From positions 1 to 57,563 of the forward strand of contig DAHH01000017.1 of NCBI GenBank assembly GCA_002498385.1: a stretch of 57,563 bases of DNA. The letters are read 5' to 3'. Below, in pieces: positions 1 through 7,529 of the stretch. The stretch comes from Methanobacterium sp. UBA410. Lineage in GTDB: Archaea; Methanobacteriota; Methanobacteria; Methanobacteriales; Methanobacteriaceae. A model generated the notes under the pieces. That model saw only the letters and a program-made list of their open reading frames with translations, searched no databases and was not told the origin of the DNA. Made by a program: the position numbers and the translations under genes. Within the stretch, counting starts at the first letter, position 1. Each line of letters begins with the position of its first letter.

Positions 1-647
1 TCATCTTCCGTAACTAGTTTAAAATAGACTGAATAGTTTGGAAATCTTCTATCTGAAAAATCGTCTACTCTTTTTTGAAACAGGTTTAAAATAGACTGAA
101 TAGTTTGGAAATATCAAAAACTAATAAAAGGGGAATGCACAGAGCTTGAGTTTAAAATAGACTGAATAGTTTGGAAATTGCTTATACCCAAAACGATTCC
201 GGGATAAGGGCAGATTGTTTAAAATAGACTGAATAGTTTGGAAATGCATTTAGTGTACATATATTCAATTAAATATGCCCGATGTTTAAAATAGACTGAA
301 TAGTTTGGAAATAAGATAACAACCTAATTGATACCGAAAACACAACAAACGTTTAAAATAGACTGAATAGTTTGGAAATACCGCTGCCGTATAGTCACCC
401 TGTTTGGTGACTGCCAGTTTAAAATAGACTGAATAGTTTGGAAATCAATGAATAGATTTTATTATAAAACACTTCCCAAACTAGTTTAAAATAGACTGAA
501 TAGTTTGGAAATAAAGAAAAAGAAGAGAAAGAAGAAGGAAGCTCCAGCCGTGTTTAAAATAGACTGAATAGTTTGGAAATAATCAATATTTCCTACCTAA
601 AACACTGATTTAAAACTGGTTTAAAATAGACTGAATAGTTTGGAAAT
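1..647 (+). CRISPR. CRISPR array, trailing end (10 repeats in window)
   Basis: Ten identical 29-bp repeats begin at 17, 84, 150, 217, 284, 351, 417, 484, 552 and 619. Each starts GTTTAAAATAGACTG and ends TAGTTTGGAAAT. The nine complete spacers are 37-39 bp and all different; bases 1-16 are a cut spacer. Flanking bases vary, so 29 bp is the true unit. The GAAAT 3' end, resembling archaeal type I crRNA handles, suggests transcription left to right, with leader and newest spacers beyond the left edge. The last repeat (619-647) is perfect. No cas gene is in the window, so the subtype is not shown. The spacer at 513-551 is almost pure purine for 30 bases and could encode a lysine-rich tail. Confidence 0.97.
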
Positions 648-765
648 TCTGTTTGTGGAATAATTGAAGAGGAAATTGTTTAAATTACAAGAATTTCGAC
701 CTGTAAAAAACCATGAGTGAAGATTTAAATAACTAAAAAACATTTTTCTCGGCTTAAAAAGAATT

Positions 766-1083
766 TCAAAACAACATCAAAAATCTAAGATCGGGGTAAG
801 TTTCCTCCATGAACTTTTCTTTTAAACGTATTGCGACTTTGAAGCCCAGAGGGCTCACAGCAAAGTTATCTGGTTTTCGATAATAATGGATTAAACCTTT
901 TTTTCTCAGTGAATCCAGTGAATCATCAACGTGGGGCTGTTCTCTGTTACTGGCCTTTTTCTTTACAGTCTGTCTTGTGAAATTTTTATTTTGAGATCCT
1001 CCAATCCTTCCTATGATGGTCATAATGCTTATATCACATTCTGTAAGCTCAGATATTATTTTTGAGGTATCATCTGACATCAT
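766..1083 (-). CDS. Winged-helix DNA-binding protein, putative regulator
   Basis: A 105-residue basic protein. The N-terminal half (residues 5-50) fits a helix-turn-helix and the part around residues 52-90 reads like a wing (SLRKKGLIHYY...NFAVSPLGFKVA), typical of small archaeal winged-helix regulators. No sensor domain is visible. Two adjacent ATGs (1083 and 1080) lie at the start with no clear ribosome-binding site; a TATA-like element sits about 25 bases upstream, so the mRNA may have a very short leader. It is divergent from the HTH gene at 1251, with an 18-bp palindrome between them that is a plausible operator. I do not recognise a specific family. Confidence 0.6.
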   Translation of the reverse strand: MMSDDTSKIISELTECDISIMTIIGRIGGSQNKNFTRQTVKKKASNREQPHVDDSLDSLRKKGLIHYYRKPDNFAVSPLGFKVAIRLKEKFMEETYPDLRFLMLF

Positions 1084-1131
1084 AACTTATTAAGATACGT
1101 ATTGTATATAAAGTAATACATCATGGACTAA

Positions 1132-1149
1132 AATGTAAATATTTACATT
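1132..1149. promoter_or_regulatory. 18-bp perfect palindrome, candidate operator
   Basis: AATGTAAAT followed directly by its reverse complement ATTTACATT. It lies in the 167-bp space between two divergent winged-helix genes, close to TATA-like elements of both. Perfect symmetry fits a dimeric regulator, perhaps one of the two flanking proteins. Binding is inferred. Confidence 0.5.
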
Positions 1150-1250
1150 ACAGTGGAAATAAAGTAAATTTTATATGGGATTATGCCCATACAAAACACC
1201 ATTTATGGAAATTTTTTACAATTGATTTAACTATCTGGAGCTGGTGAAAG

Positions 1251-1655
1251 ATGGCCGATGTTTTGAAGGAAATTTTTGGTGACACCAAGAGGATAAGCAT
1301 CCTTGAGGAGCTGGTTGAAAGGTGGGGTGAATTTTTAACGGTTCAGGAGATTGCGAGGATGGCTGATGTTTCACCCAAGGCAACTTACACCCACATTAAT
1401 GAGCTGAAAAAAATAGGAATTTTAAAGGTGAAAGAAGGCAAGGCAAACCAGTACAAGCTTAAAAAAAATGATAAAAGGGCAGTTGCACTTTTATTCCTTG
1501 AAAACCAGGAGTACCTGAGGATTGCTCACAGGAAGTTAGAAGGTTCTGAAACTACAAAAGATTCTGAAACTCTAAAAAAGTCCAGTTTTTCTGATTTCTA
1601 CAGATCCCCTAAGATCTCTGGAAACAGAATGCACCGGTACGTGGGAGATGTTTAG
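1251..1655 (+). CDS. ArsR-like winged-helix transcriptional regulator
   Basis: 134 residues. Residues 10-75 form a clear winged helix: ILEELVERWGEFLTVQEIARMADVS is followed by a recognition helix (KATYTHINELKKIGILKV) and a wing (EGKANQYKLK). The C-terminal 50 residues are polar and probably flexible. The ATG at 1251 follows GGAG and GGTGA. It overlaps the next gene (start 1648), so the two are co-transcribed. No metal-binding cysteines are visible, so an effector cannot be named. The divergent neighbour is also a winged-helix protein and the shared palindrome suggests auto- or cross-regulation. Confidence 0.75.
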   Translation: MADVLKEIFGDTKRISILEELVERWGEFLTVQEIARMADVSPKATYTHINELKKIGILKVKEGKANQYKLKKNDKRAVALLFLENQEYLRIAHRKLEGSETTKDSETLKKSSFSDFYRSPKISGNRMHRYVGDV

Positions 1656-1944
1656 GTTGGAGGAAAACATTCCCTTTATAATTCCATCAGACATCCCCAA
1701 AGTCTACGCCACTGGTGCTGCTGGTGGCTACTCTGAAACTGATTTCAGGGTTCTTCTCTATTGTGAGGAAGCCGCACCCCGTGATGAAGTACTGCCTGCA
1801 GGGAAACTTGGAGTGGAAAGGGTTGTTCAGTCAGAAGTTATGTTATCCCCGCGGGCAGCCAAGAAGATAGCAAAATGGCTTACAGAAAGCGTTGAAGAAT
1901 TTGAGGGTAAATTTGGAGAAATACCCGGAGAAGAAAAAGAGTAG
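1648..1944 (+). CDS. DUF3467-like small protein
   Basis: 98 residues. The pattern (KVYATGAAGGYSETDFRVLLY, then SEVMLSPRAAKKIAKWL and a C-terminal EFEGKFGEI) resembles the small DUF3467 family of unknown function. No catalytic motif is seen. The start ATG overlaps the stop of the upstream winged-helix gene by 8 bases, so translation is probably coupled. In this context it may be a partner of that regulator, which is inference. The gene ends 9 bases before the decayed DUF1802 gene, suggesting a former three-gene operon. Confidence 0.65.
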   Translation: MFRLEENIPFIIPSDIPKVYATGAAGGYSETDFRVLLYCEEAAPRDEVLPAGKLGVERVVQSEVMLSPRAAKKIAKWLTESVEEFEGKFGEIPGEEKE

Positions 1945-1953
1945 GTGTGCAAC

Positions 1954-2469
1954 ATGAAAAAATGTCTGAACGAATGGAACGCAACTGTTGAAGCCCTTGG
2001 CCAGGGAAAACAGACCAGCCTAATTAGAAAGTACGGTACAAACATTAGGAAATTCCTTCTCCGTCCAACTGCAAGCTACGCTTTGACGGATAACTTCCAA
2101 AATAGCTTTGAAACTGAATACAAGATATTTGCCGGGACAAATGCTCTTCCCAAGCAGGAAGACGGGAAAACTGAGATCAAATATTATGCAGAGGTCGAAG
2201 ATGTAGTTGAAAAATCAGCCCAGAGGATATGAACGTTAAAAAAGTACCATATCTAGACCAGCGACCAGGTTAAATCATATTTAAACAATAAAAAAGCTCA
2301 AATATGGATTTTAAGGGTTTACAAGCTTAAAAATTCTGTGATGGCTGAAAACAAGGGTGGAATAAGGTACTGCAACCTCACAGGGGAAGTCTCCCTTGAG
2401 GGCATGGGGCCTGTTCTGGACGATGCTACCTTCTTAAAACTTCAAAAAGAAATCAAAGATAAGAGGTAA
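1954..2469 (+). pseudogene. DUF1802-family gene with two in-frame stop codons
   Basis: One uninterrupted reading frame of about 170 codons carries features of DUF1802 proteins: N-terminal CLNEWNATVEALGQGKQTSLIRKYG, middle EIKYYAEVEDV, then KKYHI-x-TSDQVKSY and ILRVYKL, ending at TAA 2467. Two stops lie in this same frame: TGA at 2230-2232 and TAG at 2254-2256. The TAG stands where the family has Trp in the HIW(T/S) motif, so a TGG to TAG change is the simplest explanation. The start is taken as ATG 1954, behind AGGTG; a GTG at 1945 is also in frame. The first 92 residues could still be made. Readthrough is unlikely but not excluded. Confidence 0.8.
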
Positions 2470-2533
2470 TTTCTGGTCCATTCCTTTGAAGTCTCCATGA
2501 GCACGTAGAAATGATTTTTAAAATGTATCCAAA

Positions 2534-3163
2534 CTACTTAAACCCCCGAACCACCACGAATGAACCTTCACCGTACCCCTTCTTCACAGGTTCTACATGT
2601 TTTGATCTCTCTGATGGTCCGAACAAGGTTTGTCTGAAGCTCAGATCTTTAAAACGAGCATTTTTTCATGTGTGAGATTAGTTCTTCTACAGAGTAGAAT
2701 TTTGCATCTTTGTAGAAGGTACTCTCATCCTTGTGTTCCTGGGAGGATCTTCCAATTGAGCTTTCAACATCTATAAAGCCAATTATAAGGCAGCCTCCAT
2801 GTTTTAAAATCCTGCTGACCTCTTTAAATGCTGCTTCAATATCGTCCAGGAAACATATGGTGGCAACCATTAAAACAAAGCCAAACTGCAAATCAGGAAA
2901 TGGAAGTGACTCTGCAACTCCCTCAATGACTTTCATGCCTCTTTTTTGGGCTATCTCCCCCATTTTACCCGATGGATCAACCTCCATTTTAATGCCGAGT
3001 GGAGCTGCAAAGCGGCCGCTTCCCACGTCGACTTCAACATCGTTACCATTTAGGGGTAAGAGTTCCCGCACTGCTTGGATCTCTGATCTGTAGGAAAACC
3101 TGTTCTCATCAAATCATGCATCGTATTCTTCAGCGTTTTTTTTTCGAAGGCTTCAAACTTCGT
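2534..3163 (-). pseudogene. Class I SAM-dependent methyltransferase, decayed
   Basis: The conserved core is readable: motif I DVEVDVGSGRFAAPLGIK, then VDPSGKM and the LKHGGCLIIGFI strand. Three lesions are visible. A good ribosome-binding site (AGGGAGGA, 3171-3178) is followed at the right distance by ACG (3161-3163) where MKFEAFEKK would begin with ATG. An in-frame TGA (3114-3116) replaces the Trp expected in EEYDA-W-FDENRF. A frameshift near the A/T run at 2660-2666 moves the last 40 codons (RFKDLSFRQTLFG...GEGSFVVVRGF) out of frame, ending at 2534. The uninterrupted 140-codon piece (2649-3071) lacks both ends and is unlikely to be functional. Confidence 0.82.
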
Positions 3164-3209
3164 TGTGGGTTCCTCCCTACAAAAAAGATAAGATGCTTGA
3201 AGACTGAAT

Positions 3210-3716
3210 CTATTCAAGTTTAATCCTGAACTTCTTCATTTCCACTATGCTTTCACAGTAACTATCTCCAAGGCACATTCTCCTGGTGAAATTCTGGGTG
3301 TAATCTGGGTTCAGGGATTCAACCGCGTTCCTGTTGAATGCCCTGCATATCCTGCAGAGGTTATCTATGGGTAGGCCCATATCTTTTTGTTCACTGCACA
3401 TGGAGCAGCTGGTTATCTTAGCGACCACCCTGTTTCGGCTTGAATCTGTAACTTGGCTTTCAATTCCGGGAATGATGATGCTTGCAACTGTCAACCATGT
3501 TTCGTTGATCTCAGGAGCAGTATTAGCTGGTAGTTTGAGGGAACCTGCAATATTTTTCATCTGCTTTCCTCCCTCAGCCCATATGGCCTCCTCCATCTTT
3601 GCGATTTTGTCGTCCATAACCTGTCTGAGGGCCGAACTGTAGCCCCTCGCCAGATTTGAGGATAGTTTGGCCGCAATTTCCCACCTGATCTTGGGAGGTA
3701 TGTCATCTATACTCAT
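3210..3716 (-). CDS. Cysteine-rich conserved protein, paralogue of 5063-5557
   Basis: 168 residues from ATG 3716, preceded by GGTGGGACGA; an upstream in-frame extension to 3779 has no matching counterpart in the paralogue. The C-terminal half holds SCSMC, CRICRAFNRNAVESLNP, FTRRMCLGDSYCES: paired cysteines ending in a Gly-Asp-x-x-Cys motif. This layout resembles the family annotated as L-2-amino-thiazoline-4-carboxylic acid hydrolase, but I am not certain, and the cysteines could bind metal. The N-terminal half is helical (IRWEIAAKLSSNLARGYSSALRQVMDDK). It is one of two copies flanking a GNAT gene, all on the same strand. Confidence 0.7.
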   Translation of the reverse strand: MSIDDIPPKIRWEIAAKLSSNLARGYSSALRQVMDDKIAKMEEAIWAEGGKQMKNIAGSLKLPANTAPEINETWLTVASIIIPGIESQVTDSSRNRVVAKITSCSMCSEQKDMGLPIDNLCRICRAFNRNAVESLNPDYTQNFTRRMCLGDSYCESIVEMKKFRIKLE

Positions 3717-3985
3717 TCGTCCCACCACCACATATTTTTTAATAAATAAACCTGATAACAAAGTTAAACATAATAACAAAGCTTTTTCAGCATTTAAATA
3801 GTTTTTAGAAAGATAATTACTCCTTAAGAAAATGGTTGTATAATCTACTCAAGGTTTTACTCAGGTTAAACATGGATCTTAGGGGATTGAAGTGCATCTA
3901 GATTAGAAAGTTGAAGAATTTTTTTTATAAGAATGTTTAAATGGTTATGAGAACTTTAACCTTGAAATGTTGTTTAAGAGCTTGT

Positions 3986-5014
3986 TCAAGGGATTAAATC
4001 CCTTACATCCACATAAAAAGCATCTGAATCCGGCTTATTTCCCTTTGAAAACATGTTCAGAGTATCCACATGTGGCCATCCCTTGATTATGTTCAACAGG
4101 TCATCGTCGGGATCAACGTGTGTCATCATGTAATTTCGTCCCCAGTCCACCAGAAGGTTGTTAAAATGTGCAGTTAAACTGGCCATTGCATCGTAGTTTT
4201 TAAATGCATGGTCTGCTGTGAAAACTAACTTTAAACGCTCACCTTTCCGGGCAAGGTAAGGTGTTTTCCTGAATTTACCCAAAAATCTATACACCGTACC
4301 CATGAGCTTCAACATAAATGGCTCCTTACTTAAGTAGGACTCTACAACTTTTGAACAATCCCACAAACCAGCACAGGCCAGTATATCATTTTCATCTTTG
4401 GCAACCCAGAAGTTTTCCATTCCATAGGCAAGAATGGAGTTTAAATGGTGCTTGAAACTCTCCGGGCTGTGGTGTGTGAAGTGCTCGTGGTTGGAGTGGT
4501 AACTGTTTAGGAGGTTTACAACATCAGGGATCTCATTTTCATCCACCTTTTTTATTTTGAATCGTTCATCGAGGTCCATCTTCCTGTAGGCAGATAATAT
4601 GAAGGCTTTAACATCCCTGATTTTAGAGTAACCAAGGTTCTTGAAGAGGGATCTGGCGGCTGTGTTTGGTTCCACCACGTAACAGTAAATATGGTCTGCA
4701 TCTTCTGCATTTTCTTCCACTTCCCTTAAAAGTTTGGAGGCAATGCCTCCTCTCTGGAAATCAGGATGTACATTTATCTCAGCTAGGTACACGTACTTCC
4801 TATCCTGGCCTTTCACAGTCCAGCCTACAGAGCCCACAATTTTTCCATCCTCTTCAGCAACGAGTAGATTCCAATTGTTGTATATTTTGTATCTTGCTGT
4901 AACATCGGGGCTTCTATCGGCATTTATTGCATAACTTTCATTGCCATGGGGGCAGAGTTTTTCAAGGTCAAGTAGTGAGGAATTGTCTTCACTTTTGAAG
5001 GGCCTGATTATCAT
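3986..5014 (-). CDS. GNAT-family N-acetyltransferase
   Basis: 342 residues from ATG 5014; a TTG at 5044 would add ten. The N-terminal 150 residues are a GNAT domain: IIRPFKSEDNSSLLDLEKLC, LLVAEEDGKIVGSVGW and the acetyl-CoA loop INVHPDFQRGGIASKLL (about residues 80-96), then NLGYSK. Residues 150-342 look like a second, more diverged acetyltransferase fold (IKKVDENEIPDVVNLLNSYH...FWVAKDENDILACAGLWD), the usual tandem-GNAT length. The substrate is unknown. It lies between two paralogous cysteine-rich genes on the same strand, with 48 bases to the upstream one, so co-transcription is likely. Confidence 0.85.
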   Translation of the reverse strand: MIIRPFKSEDNSSLLDLEKLCPHGNESYAINADRSPDVTARYKIYNNWNLLVAEEDGKIVGSVGWTVKGQDRKYVYLAEINVHPDFQRGGIASKLLREVEENAEDADHIYCYVVEPNTAARSLFKNLGYSKIRDVKAFILSAYRKMDLDERFKIKKVDENEIPDVVNLLNSYHSNHEHFTHHSPESFKHHLNSILAYGMENFWVAKDENDILACAGLWDCSKVVESYLSKEPFMLKLMGTVYRFLGKFRKTPYLARKGERLKLVFTADHAFKNYDAMASLTAHFNNLLVDWGRNYMMTHVDPDDDLLNIIKGWPHVDTLNMFSKGNKPDSDAFYVDVRDLIP

Positions 5015-5062
5015 GTTAACTATCTTAAATGTGTTTGTTTCCAATTTAACATAGAAATAAAT

Positions 5063-5557
5063 TTATTTTTCTTCAACCACGCTTTCGCAGTAACTATCTC
5101 CAAGGCACATTCTCCTGGTGAACCTCTGGGTGTATTGTGGGTTCAGGGACTCAACTGCATTTTTGTTGAACGCCCTGCAGGCAATACACATTCCTTCACC
5201 TTCTTCCAGACCTACTTCTTTTTGATTGTTGAGCAGTGGACAGCTGGTTATCCTGGTGACCATCCTTTTGTTGTTGGACTCCACAACTTCTCCCTCAATT
5301 CCTGGAATCAGGATTCCTCCAATGACGCCCCAGGTTTCATCAACTTCTTGGATGTTTCCAGTGGGCATTTGGAGAGAATCTGCAATATCCTTCATCTGTT
5401 TTCCACCTTCAGCCCATACACTTTCTTCTATTCTATTTACAACTTTATCATCCAGAACTTGCCTGAAAGCCAGGCTGTAACCCATTGCAAGGTTGTTTGA
5501 TGCCTCGGCTGCAATTCTCCACCTCAGCTCTACAGGTACATCTTCCATGTTTACCAT
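5063..5557 (-). CDS. Cysteine-rich conserved protein, paralogue of 3210-3716
   Basis: 164 residues from ATG 5557 with GGTGA six bases upstream; a GTG at 5566 is possible. It matches its paralogue along its length: ELRWRIAAEASNNLAMGYSLAFRQVLDDK, VWAEGGKQMKDIA, PGIE, CIACRAFNKNAVESLNPQYTQRFTRRMCLGDSYCES. One cysteine of the SCSMC pair is replaced (SCPLLNN), so the two copies may differ in metal or substrate binding. Possibly related to the L-2-amino-thiazoline-4-carboxylic acid hydrolase family (uncertain). It is probably the first gene of a three-gene minus-strand unit with the GNAT gene and the other copy. Confidence 0.72.
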   Translation of the reverse strand: MVNMEDVPVELRWRIAAEASNNLAMGYSLAFRQVLDDKVVNRIEESVWAEGGKQMKDIADSLQMPTGNIQEVDETWGVIGGILIPGIEGEVVESNNKRMVTRITSCPLLNNQKEVGLEEGEGMCIACRAFNKNAVESLNPQYTQRFTRRMCLGDSYCESVVEEK

Positions 5558-5903
5558 AACTTTCACCCAGTTAATATTAAGTTGAACATTTCATAAGTAC
5601 TTTGTTGTAAGGGATTTATTAGCTTAATATGGATTTTATAAACCTTTTTCAGGATTAAAGAGTATTGTATTGGATATTTTAAGAGAATAATGGTTGTATG
5701 TTTATTTAATCAGGATTAAAAGCTCGGATAACTGAATAAAATGGTTGGGTAAATCATGGTTCGGCAGGGTGTGACGTGGTGGTGCAGCTTTGGAATTGGC
5801 ATTTCAAAATTTGTACTGAAGCCAGGGTTCGTGGAACCAGTCTTAGAATAGATTTAATGTTGAGTAATCCTAAAAGTATAGAGTAAGAATTGGAGGTGCT
5901 ATT
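5558..5903. other. Spacer with one tiny ORF
   Basis: Divergent promoter region between the paralogue gene (minus) and the TPR gene (plus). It contains a 31-codon ATG frame at 5756-5851 (MVRQGVTWWCSFGIGISK...), which includes a small GGTTC/GAACC hairpin near 5826-5838. The peptide is more hydrophobic and tryptophan-rich than random AT-rich DNA would give, but no family is recognised; it may be a gene fragment. Confidence 0.3.
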
Positions 5904-6377
5904 ATGGACAGGCATCCAGGTGAATGGAACAATGAGGGTGTGGATTTTTTCAACGAGGGAAACTATGAGGAAGCTGTAAGATGCTATGAAGAAGCTTTGA
6001 AGCTGGATCCAGAGCTTGCAGAGGCCTGGAACAATAAGGGTAATGCCTTACGTCTTCTTGGAAGGTTTGAGGAGGCACTTGAATGCTTTGACAGAGCCAT
6101 TGACCTGAACCCTGAAAATTTTGAACCATGGGTCAACAAGGGAGCAGCCTACTACGACATGGGAGAGTACGATGAAGCAGTGGAAAGTCTTGATAAAGCT
6201 TTAGAGATAGATCCCGAAAATGCATTTGCCCTGAACAACAAGGGAGCTGCCCTTGCAAATTCCAGCAACTTCAAGGCTGCAATGGAATGTTTTGAGGAAG
6301 CATTGAGAATAGACCCGGATGATGTAAATGCCAGAAGGAACAAGGAAATGCTTGAGGACATTTTAAGGGAAGCTTAG
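5904..6377 (+). CDS. Tetratricopeptide repeat protein
   Basis: 157 residues made almost entirely of four consecutive 34-residue TPR units (about residues 6-39, 40-73, 74-107 and 108-141), each with the W-x-NKG and EEA-x-x-C(F/Y)-x-x-A(L/I)-x-(L/I)-(D/N)P signature. There is no signal peptide or membrane segment, so it is a cytosolic protein-protein interaction scaffold. TPR proteins of this type are abundant in methanogens and their partners are usually unknown. The ATG at 5904 follows TTGGAGGTG at good spacing. It appears monocistronic: a T-rich tract follows. Confidence 0.92.
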   Translation: MDRHPGEWNNEGVDFFNEGNYEEAVRCYEEALKLDPELAEAWNNKGNALRLLGRFEEALECFDRAIDLNPENFEPWVNKGAAYYDMGEYDEAVESLDKALEIDPENAFALNNKGAALANSSNFKAAMECFEEALRIDPDDVNARRNKEMLEDILREA

Positions 6378-6858
6378 ATTTAGAAGATCCACCAGAAGAA
6401 ATTTCTTTAGTAATTTTTTGATATATTTTTTTTTAATTGGATACACTCTTAGTGATCGTTTTTTTAAAATTTATGAATACTTTCAATGATTATTTTTTTT
6501 AAAACATGGACTGGAAAATTTGTTTCTCTGATCTTTTTTAGATCAAATTTTTTTTAAAACTAAAGGTTTTGAGAAATTAAATTTTTTTTGTAATTTTTTA
6601 GGAAGCACGAAATTTTTTGGGTGTTCACCTTCAAAAAGGTTCATCTTTAAGAGGTAGACCAGAGGGGTCGTTTTTGAAAAAAAATCTGCTTTGAAGAAAT
6701 TTGTAATAAACATTTCAACTTTTTTTAAGATACAAAAGATACGTGAAAATGAAGTGTTTACCCTACACCATATGATCAAGATCCACGCCTAAAGTGAAGT
6801 TTCATGAAAATATGGAATTGTAATAAAAATAGATGCTTAATTATGTCTTAAAATTGAG
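6378..6858. other. T-rich spacer, no gene seen
   Basis: Extremely AT-rich, with repeated runs of six to nine T on the plus strand just after the TPR stop. These would serve as archaeal oligo-T termination signals. The only long frame (minus, 6543-6779) has a Phe/Lys-rich composition expected from this base bias and is not accepted as a gene. Confidence 0.5.
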
Positions 6859-6930
6859 TAGTCCCTAGCGGAGTCGAACCGCTGTCGAAAGGTCCAGGGC
6901 CTTACAGGATTGCCACTACCCCAAGGGACT
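6859..6930 (-). tRNA. tRNA-Gln (anticodon CTG)
   Basis: The minus strand folds as a 72-base tRNA including discriminator A: acceptor AGTCCCT/AGGGACT, D arm with GTGG in the loop, anticodon stem TAAGG/CCTTT (T-T mismatch at the first pair), loop CCCTGGA giving CTG, and T arm AGCGG-TTCGACT-CCGCT. CCA is not encoded. Position 33 is C rather than the near-universal T. No intron. It is flanked by T-rich sequence and appears to be a solitary tRNA gene. Confidence 0.9.
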
Positions 6931-7238
6931 ATTTAAATAACCGGATAATAATAGTTCCGGCTCTGGTATTGAGCTACTCGGAAAGTAAACTCATTTTCTA
7001 GATTAGATTTTATTGTATATAAACCTTTCAGTGAAACTGTGGTGTGGAATAAGAGTGGAGGTAAATTTAAGGCGAGTGTAACTGGCAGATTGACACTGGC
7101 AGTTTTGGAAGTACACTCTGAAATGATTAACAAGAAAGAAACTAACAATCTGGAAAAGGTTATAAACTGTGTTGAGGATCATAAATATGGGTAAATTATG
7201 ATCAAGGATTCGGAGAAAATATTTTTCATCTTTTATTT
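6931..7238. other. Spacer with a possible small-gene remnant
   Basis: Upstream region of tRNA-Gln (minus). On the plus strand an open frame of about 70 codons runs from about 6975 to TAA 7193-7195, with protein-like content (KSGGKFKASVTGRLTLAVLEV...) but no ATG and no clear ribosome-binding site. It stops three bases before an ATG (7198) that could begin the next ORF. Possibly a gene fragment; no family is recognised. Confidence 0.25.
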
Positions 7239-7529
7239 TTGGGTACTTTATGGTTCTGGCTAATTGCGATACCTTTTTTTTGGATCGAGGGTACTATTTG
7301 GCTCTTCTGGGTCTGGTCTAAATCATTGATAAATTTTGATGAAGGTTCAAAAAAAGTTAGAGAGTTCATGAACTCAACTGAAAAATCAGGTTTCAGGTGT
7401 AAACTCTCAAAAACTCAGATTTCATTCTTATCATGTAAATATTCTGATTTTTTTTGGGCTACTTTGAGCCCCTCCCTATGGGATCATGTGGAATCATACC
7501 AACTGTATCGTAAATTAAAGATTCATTGA
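7239..7529 (+). CDS. Hypothetical small membrane protein, possibly frameshifted
   Basis: A 96-codon frame with a TTG start and no ribosome-binding site. Residues 3-27 are one very hydrophobic, Trp/Phe-rich segment (LWFWLIAIPFFWIEGTIWLFWVW), followed by a polar tail. An ATG at 7198 opens another frame (MIKDSEKIFFIFYF...) that runs into the same hydrophobic segment if one base is shifted in the T run at 7231-7240, so the true gene may start at 7198 and be frameshifted here. It overlaps the convergent NikR-like gene by 7 bases. No family recognised. Confidence 0.35.
   Translation: MGTLWFWLIAIPFFWIEGTIWLFWVWSKSLINFDEGSKKVREFMNSTEKSGFRCKLSKTQISFLSCKYSDFFWATLSPSLWDHVESYQLYRKLKIH

Noticed and set aside
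2230..2256. Selenocysteine (TGA) or pyrrolysine (TAG) decoding in the DUF1802 frame
   Set aside because: The family has no Cys/Sec at the TGA position and Trp at the TAG position, no pyl or sel genes are in the window, and other genes here end normally with TGA or TAG. Nonsense mutation is simpler.
5826..5838. GGTTC-GTG-GAACC hairpin as a terminator or tRNA T arm
   Set aside because: No matching acceptor or anticodon arms and no T run.
6543..6779. 78-codon minus-strand frame in T-rich spacer
   Set aside because: Phe/Lys/Leu-rich translation expected from poly-T DNA; no start signal.
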